Positions 58,401-64,000 of a stretch of 64,000 nucleotides of DNA are shown piece by piece. Position numbers and translations under genes: made by a program. Source of the DNA: Neodontobutis hainanensis (taxonomy: Eukaryota; Chordata; Actinopteri; Gobiiformes; Odontobutidae); the NCBI GenBank assembly GCA_024349245.1, contig JALDNG010000081.1, positions 549,501 to 613,500 of the forward strand, written 5' to 3'. The first letter of the stretch is position 1. Every line of letters starts with the position of its first letter. The notes under the pieces are model-generated. The model did no database searches, was not told the origin of the DNA, and worked only from the letters and a program-made list of their open reading frames with translations.

Positions 58401-59243
58401 AGTTTCTTCTTTCTGCTCCTTTTCAATTGTGTAACAAAAAAAAAAAAACTATATGGGGATTTGCATACACAATGAAAACAAATAAAATAAAATATATACA
58501 TACAGTTTAGGCAACAGGGTGGTGTCACAATAATTTTTATTGTTGATATACTATAAAACAGCTTTAATATGGAAACAAAGCAGCCATAACACTGACATTC
58601 TGCTTTAGGTTTCCAAGAGTTATTCTTTTTTTTTTATTGAATTTCTACTAAAGTGGGGGTTTAACTTAACTTTAAGAAAGTGCAGTTTAAATATTAAACT
58701 AATCATTGTTTGTCGTTTGGCTGTTATTAAGAAATATTACCTTCTAATAAAGCCTCAATGGGACAGTCCTAAAGAGCTCGGGTCTGATTCTTGGCTTTAC
58801 TCACATTTCCTTTATGACCAAAATTTCCAGTTTAATGAAAGGCTGTCTTTATAGCCACTCCCACACATATAATCTTTACACCCGTTTAAAAAATGATAAT
58901 GGAAGCAACACTGCCAGAAGCTGTTGGGACCTAAGAGAGGTTCTGGATGTAGAACAAATAAAAATAGACAGACCAAAACCTGATAAAGTATCCGCTGCAT
59001 TAGGCCACTCACTTTTGGTTCCCTTTAGCCCATCCAAAAAGCAGGTTTTTGACCTCAGCAGGTAGGAATAATCCTGAATACATTACTTTTCAAAACAAAG
59101 TTCATCTTTCTTCATTCAAAACCAAAACTTTCAAACCAGGCATAATTCAGTTTTATCCCTGAATCTCAACTATTCACCAGTGTTGCACCAAGAGGTAAAC
59201 GTCCCTCCTCAAGAACAGTACCGTTTCACCGTCATGCTCAGCC
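58401..59243. other. Gene-free 3' flank of pigt
   Basis: 58560-59050 contains a member of the low-copy segment also found between the WAP copies (around 10400-10700, 20000, 26880, 34450). I saw no clear AATAAA for pigt within 250 bases of its stop. Confidence 0.5.
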
Positions 59244-62200
59244 TCAGAGCGGCGGGACACCCCTCAGTTTGCGGATGACGTTGGCTATCTTCTTGGCTAG
59301 TCCCGGGTTGGGCTCTTCTATTTGGAAACTGCGCGTGAGCAGGTTGTAGAGTGAGCCGTAGCCCACAGCCACCACTGTGCACGTCAGGCAGATGACGTTG
59401 TACGGCATGCTGAAGTCTGGGGTCGGCAGGTTCACCAGCAGAGGCTCGGTGTAGACGCGCACAAAGTAACTGGACTCCTCTTTAGTCGGGAAACTGGAGT
59501 AAAAAAAAAAAAAAAGCCAGATTTTACCCCAAACTATCCAGTAAAGGAATAAAACCAATGGAGCAGTTTGTACTTACAAGTTGCTAAAAAGAGGACGGTC
59601 TTGAGTGTTGTTGGTGTCCATGGCAACAATACTTGGTACAAGAGCGCTGATAACGGAGGAGCTGAGGATAAAAAGGAGCAGATTTTAATCATTTGAATTA
59701 TCATAATAAATGTGTGGTTTTAACATTTTGATAATGATTCATTTTGCTAACACAAGATGGCAGCAGTGTGTAGCTGTTTTTATATGAACAGGTCCCTGCG
59801 GTAACTACAGCCTTCAATTTCACAAATGTTTTACAAAAATCAAACTATTTTGGGATGACACTTTATTTGACACTACACTTGCTACATCGTATCTACCCCC
59901 TTGTGTAACAAACTGTAATAACATGTGACTACATAGTGGATACATAATTTAATTATGTGTACTGACATATTGTAAGGTTATGGTTAGAGTACTTAGATGT
60001 TATTACAGTGTGTTACACAGTGTGTCCATAAAGAGGGAGATAGACTGTATCAAGTGTAGTATAAATAAAGTATTACCCTGCTTGGGTTAGTAATGTATAG
60101 TTTTATTTGATATGATTTGATTTTGAATTCACATTAAAATTCTATTATATTATTACCACTTTTTGGTCTAAAGTTTAGAATAAACCTGGTCCACTGGAGA
60201 TTTCACAATTAAAAACACTCCAGGACATTTTTTTCACTCAGTGTCACACTGGCATCTTACTGTCAACTTTGTTATTCCACAAAAACAATGCAATAATATT
60301 TTTTAGACATTTACACTAAAATACTGCATTCAGCCCCATTTAACAGCACTGATTTTTTTTTACCCAACATAGAAGCCGTGGTTAGGATCAGGAGTGTACT
60401 CGGTCCATTTGAGCAGAGCCCTTTCAAACTCCACAGTGACCTCTGTGGCCGAGTGGGGAGTTGGACCAACATCTCCAGAAGGTGTGGCCTCACGCGGTCT
60501 TTCGACGGCTGGTAATGGATGTAGCCTGACAGAGGAGAGATGATGATAATGTTATTAAGGATACAACTAATATGTGACAGATCATAAAGAGAGCAAAGTC
60601 TGACACTTGTAAAACATGAGAATGATAGGTCAGGTTTATTTGTGTTAAAATGAGGCATTTAATACTGTCAAATCTTGTGATTAACATCCTTTTAGACATA
60701 AAATAACAATAATTATTCACAGTATAGGTTCTGTAGTTATGTAGAGTAAAATAGGTTGTTTCTTTATAGGTAGTAGTTTAAATGTTAAAGTTGGGCAGCA
60801 GTTATGCACAAGCCACAACAACATACTTTAAAATATGAGAGAGTCAAGAAAGAATATAGCTACATAAACATAAAAGTGATCAGTTTTAACCTGTGCTGTG
60901 GATTTATAATACTGTGTTGACTCACTGGGCTTGTTGTCCTTCCCTTTGCTGGTTATTTTAAGAGTGTGGACATAAAGACGAAGATACCAGGGCACGGTGT
61001 CGAGTAGAAGAACGGGAAAGGACCTGTAGGGATGGTTGTTGTACATCAGTGTGTGAATCTCTCCCGTCTGCAGCCCGTAGCCCGCCACGTAGCGCTCAGC
61101 GTGGAGCAGAGGACGCAGCATGTCACCTGGAGGACACACACACCATAACATTAATAACTGTACGAACTCTGACTGCTGACTAGATATAATCATGCACTGT
61201 GACTTTTTTTTTTTATTAATATGACTCAGGAAGCATTCTCAGTCTCGTTGTCTTGATTAACAGAGCTGCTCATTCTTGATGTCTCACCTGCAATCGCTAA
61301 TAAGCTGTTGAAATAATGTGTATGTTTTCTTTGCACAGATGAATTACTAAAGTGTTTTTGTTGAACCAATTTAACACCCAATGCAAGGAATATATTAAGG
61401 GCAAATTAAATGTACTGTACTGTGTCTTTAACGTTCAGCCTCATTGTTTTATAGATTTGTTTATGGCTGTATAAACACAACAAAATAAGCAATTGTCTTT
61501 TTAATTTTGTAAAAGGAACAAATACAACACCATGCTCCTTATCTCTCAGACTTACCCTCAGTGCCTTTCCATCGAATCTGTAGGTTAAGTGTTTTCATGG
61601 AGCCAAAGGTGGAGGGTTGAGTCAGATCGTAGACAGAGAAGGTGCGTCTGTCTCCAAGAACAACGGCCTTGCTCAGAAGGGAAGTGGCTGGGGTCAACTC
61701 GAACTGTTCCCCCTGAAAAAGGACAGGAACTTATAATTAACTGCAACTGGTCTTGGTCTCACATTCGTAAATGAGAAGATGATTTGTTTTTTATGTGAGA
61801 AAACCCACAAAAGACAAACCTCAGGGTTGTCTGTGATGTCAATGTATATTTTGCTGGAGGAGGCAAGTGGACAGGCGTCGGTCAGTGTCCGAGCAAACAT
61901 CTTGAACAAAGACCACTCTGAAGGAACCAAAGAAATGAAGACAGTTTAGTTGTTTAACTACGTCAGAGGAAAACTTCAATTAGAGTACAAAAACAACCCT
62001 AAACTAAAAATGATATGACATACAATCTATTAATGTCAAATTTGGGCACTTTTCAAAAAAAAAAAAACATTCATATTTTAGCGTTTTGTGGAACTATAAA
62101 TTATGGCAAAGATAACATGCTTTGATCATTGGGAGACTTTGCAAGAGCTGTCAGTAGTAGATTTTAGAACTAGACCTTATTGTCCTTCCATCTAAATGTA

Positions 62201-63905
62201 GAGACAATAGACAAGACATTTTAGTTTTAAGTTTGTATACTGAAGGAGATTTTGTTAGACCAAAGACTCGCCTCGTTTGCCCTGTCCAGACGTGTGCAGG
62301 TCAAACACCACATTGAGCGTCTGTCTCAGCTCCCACGATGTGGTCTTGCACTCCGAGTCCAAACACACGGGTCTGATGTGCACCGCCTCTGAGTGAAAAC
62401 TGCTGTGGAAGAGTTTCTCAGACTTCATCAGGACAGCGAGCCCAGCCTGTTAAAGACACACAAGTGTTCAACAGAGGCTCACGTAACCATAAAACCAACA
62501 TACTGTATTGTGTTTTTAATTAACCGACACTCACCTTGGAGCCACATGGCAAAAGTTTCTTCCAAGGTGTTAGATTTTCAGTGCAAACTATTTCTCGTGG
62601 GAGGGTGGCATAACGGAGGAAGCGGTGGTCTGTTACTGTAATATTCAAATAATTCACAAAATGTCAATGCGTTTGTTAAAAGATTTCTTATGATTTGCAA
62701 AGTTTAAAAACAACAAGGACTTTCTTTACCATTGCCAATACCCAGAGGCTTGAACGAGGCACTAGGCTGAACAGTATTTGTGGAGTCAATGAAGTTCAGT
62801 GAGGCACAGAAGATCCCAGATAAAACATTCGTCAGCTCTTTCCATGTGCCATCAACACTAAAGAGAAGATCAAAGCACACAGTGGTCATTTTAACATCAA
62901 CATTTCATGTAAAGGAGAATAAAACTGCATTATGTTTTCATCTCATTACTGATTTGGCAGACCTTTCTAACTACTGTCAGCAGAGGGCTGTACTTACTCT
63001 GTCACAGTGTCCTGAAACCAGACCCAGAGCTCAGCACCAGGAGGCGAGGGCAGGAAGGGCTGTCCCCACTGCATGGTCCTCCAGTAGCCTTGTGTGAAGG
63101 AGATGTGCAGCTCTCGGATTGAAAACTTAGAGATGACCTGGCCCAGAGACTTGGGGAACAGTCGGTAATGGGAGACTGGAAAAAATAGAATAAAGAGAAC
63201 AATATTTGAAATTAAGGCACACAAAATGATGATAATATTGCTCACGAAAGTACTTTTTCAGTTTATAGTTTAATGTAAAGGGACGGGATTTCAAATATAT
63301 GTAAAGATTTTGTGACGGTAAAAAGTGTGAAAAGCACAAAATGTTATTTACACATTGTCTGAATCATTATGAATCCACCAAGAAAAAAAACACACACACA
63401 AATAATTTATGGTGGTGTGTTTTGCAATGACTAATGTCACTGACAGAAGACTAATGTTTCAAGCCTCTTCCTCCTGAGACAGCCTGCATGTTGCCTCACC
63501 TTTGTTTCCTTTCATGAAGTCCGTTTCCCACACAGTGCGGAACTGGAAGCTGGCGTAAATATCTCCGGAATGAAGAGGTCTAATCACCAGCTCCTCCTGA
63601 AAATCGTCCTTTGTGCGTGATCCGGAGGAGCTGCCGGTTGTTTCAGCCGGATATGTGCTTTCTGTGGTGACTGGAGCATCGTCTGGGGATGTATCTTTTA
63701 CCTCGGTGGGTTCCCACTGCCTTTCCTCCACCGCGGGCTGCTCTGGCGTCTCTTGAGTTGTTTCAGAAGGTTTTTTCTCAGTGTTCAATACAATGTCCGG
63801 TTTATCTGTAGTTGACGTTGTTTCTTGTGTATTTGTAACAATTAGCAGCGATAAACTATAAAGAATTATGAGCAGAGCAGCAGAGCTGTGACTGTGCGCG
63901 GCCAT
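59244..63905 (-). CDS. pigt: PIG-T, GPI-anchor transamidase subunit (frame break in exon 9)
   Basis: PIG-T is a membrane subunit of the ER complex (with PIG-K, PIG-S, PIG-U and GPAA1) that attaches GPI anchors to proteins. Eleven exons on the - strand: 63905-63500, 63175-62998, 62857-62730, 62635-62535, 62446-62272, 61917-61820, 61712-61556, 61126-60926, 60525-60364, 59661-59578 and 59493-59244. Recognisable segments include SIRELHISFTQGYWR, GIFCASLNFIDSTNT, VCTENLTPWKKLL, DTVPWYLRLYVHTL and MPYNVICLTCTVVAVGYGS (C-terminal membrane span). The Cys of VCTENL (codon 62585-62583) aligns with the residue I recall as Cys182, disulfide-linked to PIG-K in human. Start: second in-frame Met (MAAHSHS), followed by a signal peptide. 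About 75 residues rich in T, S, E and P follow it, absent from human PIG-T. Exon 9 is one base short of the frame. Exon 5 uses a GC donor. Confidence 0.93.
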
Positions 63906-64000
63906 CTTTCCCCAGCCTTCTGTGTGTAAACTCACTTCCGCGTCATTGCGTCACTCGCCTAAACGACCAATGAGCTTAGGCGGATTTCAACGGCAACGAC
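63906..64000 (-). promoter_or_regulatory. Proximal promoter of pigt
   Basis: GC-richer than the rest of the window. An ETS-like GCGGAAGTG (- strand of 63933-63941), a CRE-like pair TGACGCAATGACG (63941-63953) and an inverted CCAAT box (63967-63971) lie within 70 bases of the start codon, as expected for a TATA-less housekeeping promoter. The region is cut off by the window end. Confidence 0.55.

Overview
The window looks like teleost fish nuclear DNA: AT-rich, with short exons and GT-AG introns, and full of fish-type repeats (Tc1/mariner, hAT, L2/CR1- and Rex-type LINE tails, tRNA-headed SINEs, ATT and TTCAA microsatellites). No species can be named from the sequence alone.

Bases 1 to about 54,260 hold a tandem array of 13 copies of one small secreted-protein gene, all on the + strand. 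The basic copy has four exons: exon 1 (signal peptide, Met-Asp-Lys start), exon 2 (a 15-18 codon D/P/S/T-rich linker), exon 3 (first WAP four-disulfide domain) and exon 4 (second WAP domain and stop). Every internal junction is phase 1, so exons can be gained, lost or swapped without a frameshift. Spliced lengths worked out by hand are multiples of three, giving 122-158 residues in the intact copies. Nine copies look intact or nearly so (1, 2, 3, 4, 5, 8, 11, 12, 13). Copy 4 has lost a WAP2 cysteine. Copy 9 has lost the end of its linker exon but stays in frame if that exon is skipped. Copies 6, 7 and 10 carry disabling or truncating lesions. Copies 2 and 11 carry two linker exons.

The copies are driven by two kinds of upstream DNA that share only the last ~70 bases with an ATAAATA box. 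Class A is a conserved ~650-base block (copies 2, 4, 5, 8, 9, 11, 12). Class B is a hAT-transposase-derived block (copies 3, 6, 7, 10, 13). Upstream class, signal-peptide type, linker type, WAP1 type and WAP2 type are combined differently from copy to copy, so the array looks like an exon and promoter mosaic shaped by unequal crossover and gene conversion. The most variable coding segment is the Cys1-Cys3 loop of WAP1, the part that contacts proteases in known WAP inhibitors.

Bases 54,260-59,243 are gene-free and repeat-rich. From 63,905 down to 59,244 on the - strand lies pigt, the GPI-transamidase subunit, in 11 exons with two oddities: a net one-base loss in exon 9 and a GC-AG intron. In human, PIGT sits beside WFDC2 in the 20q13 WAP cluster, so the array is most likely a fish expansion of the WFDC2-type locus. 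The WAP proteins are probably secreted mucosal or gill/skin defence proteins or protease inhibitors; that role is inferred from the family, not shown by the sequence.
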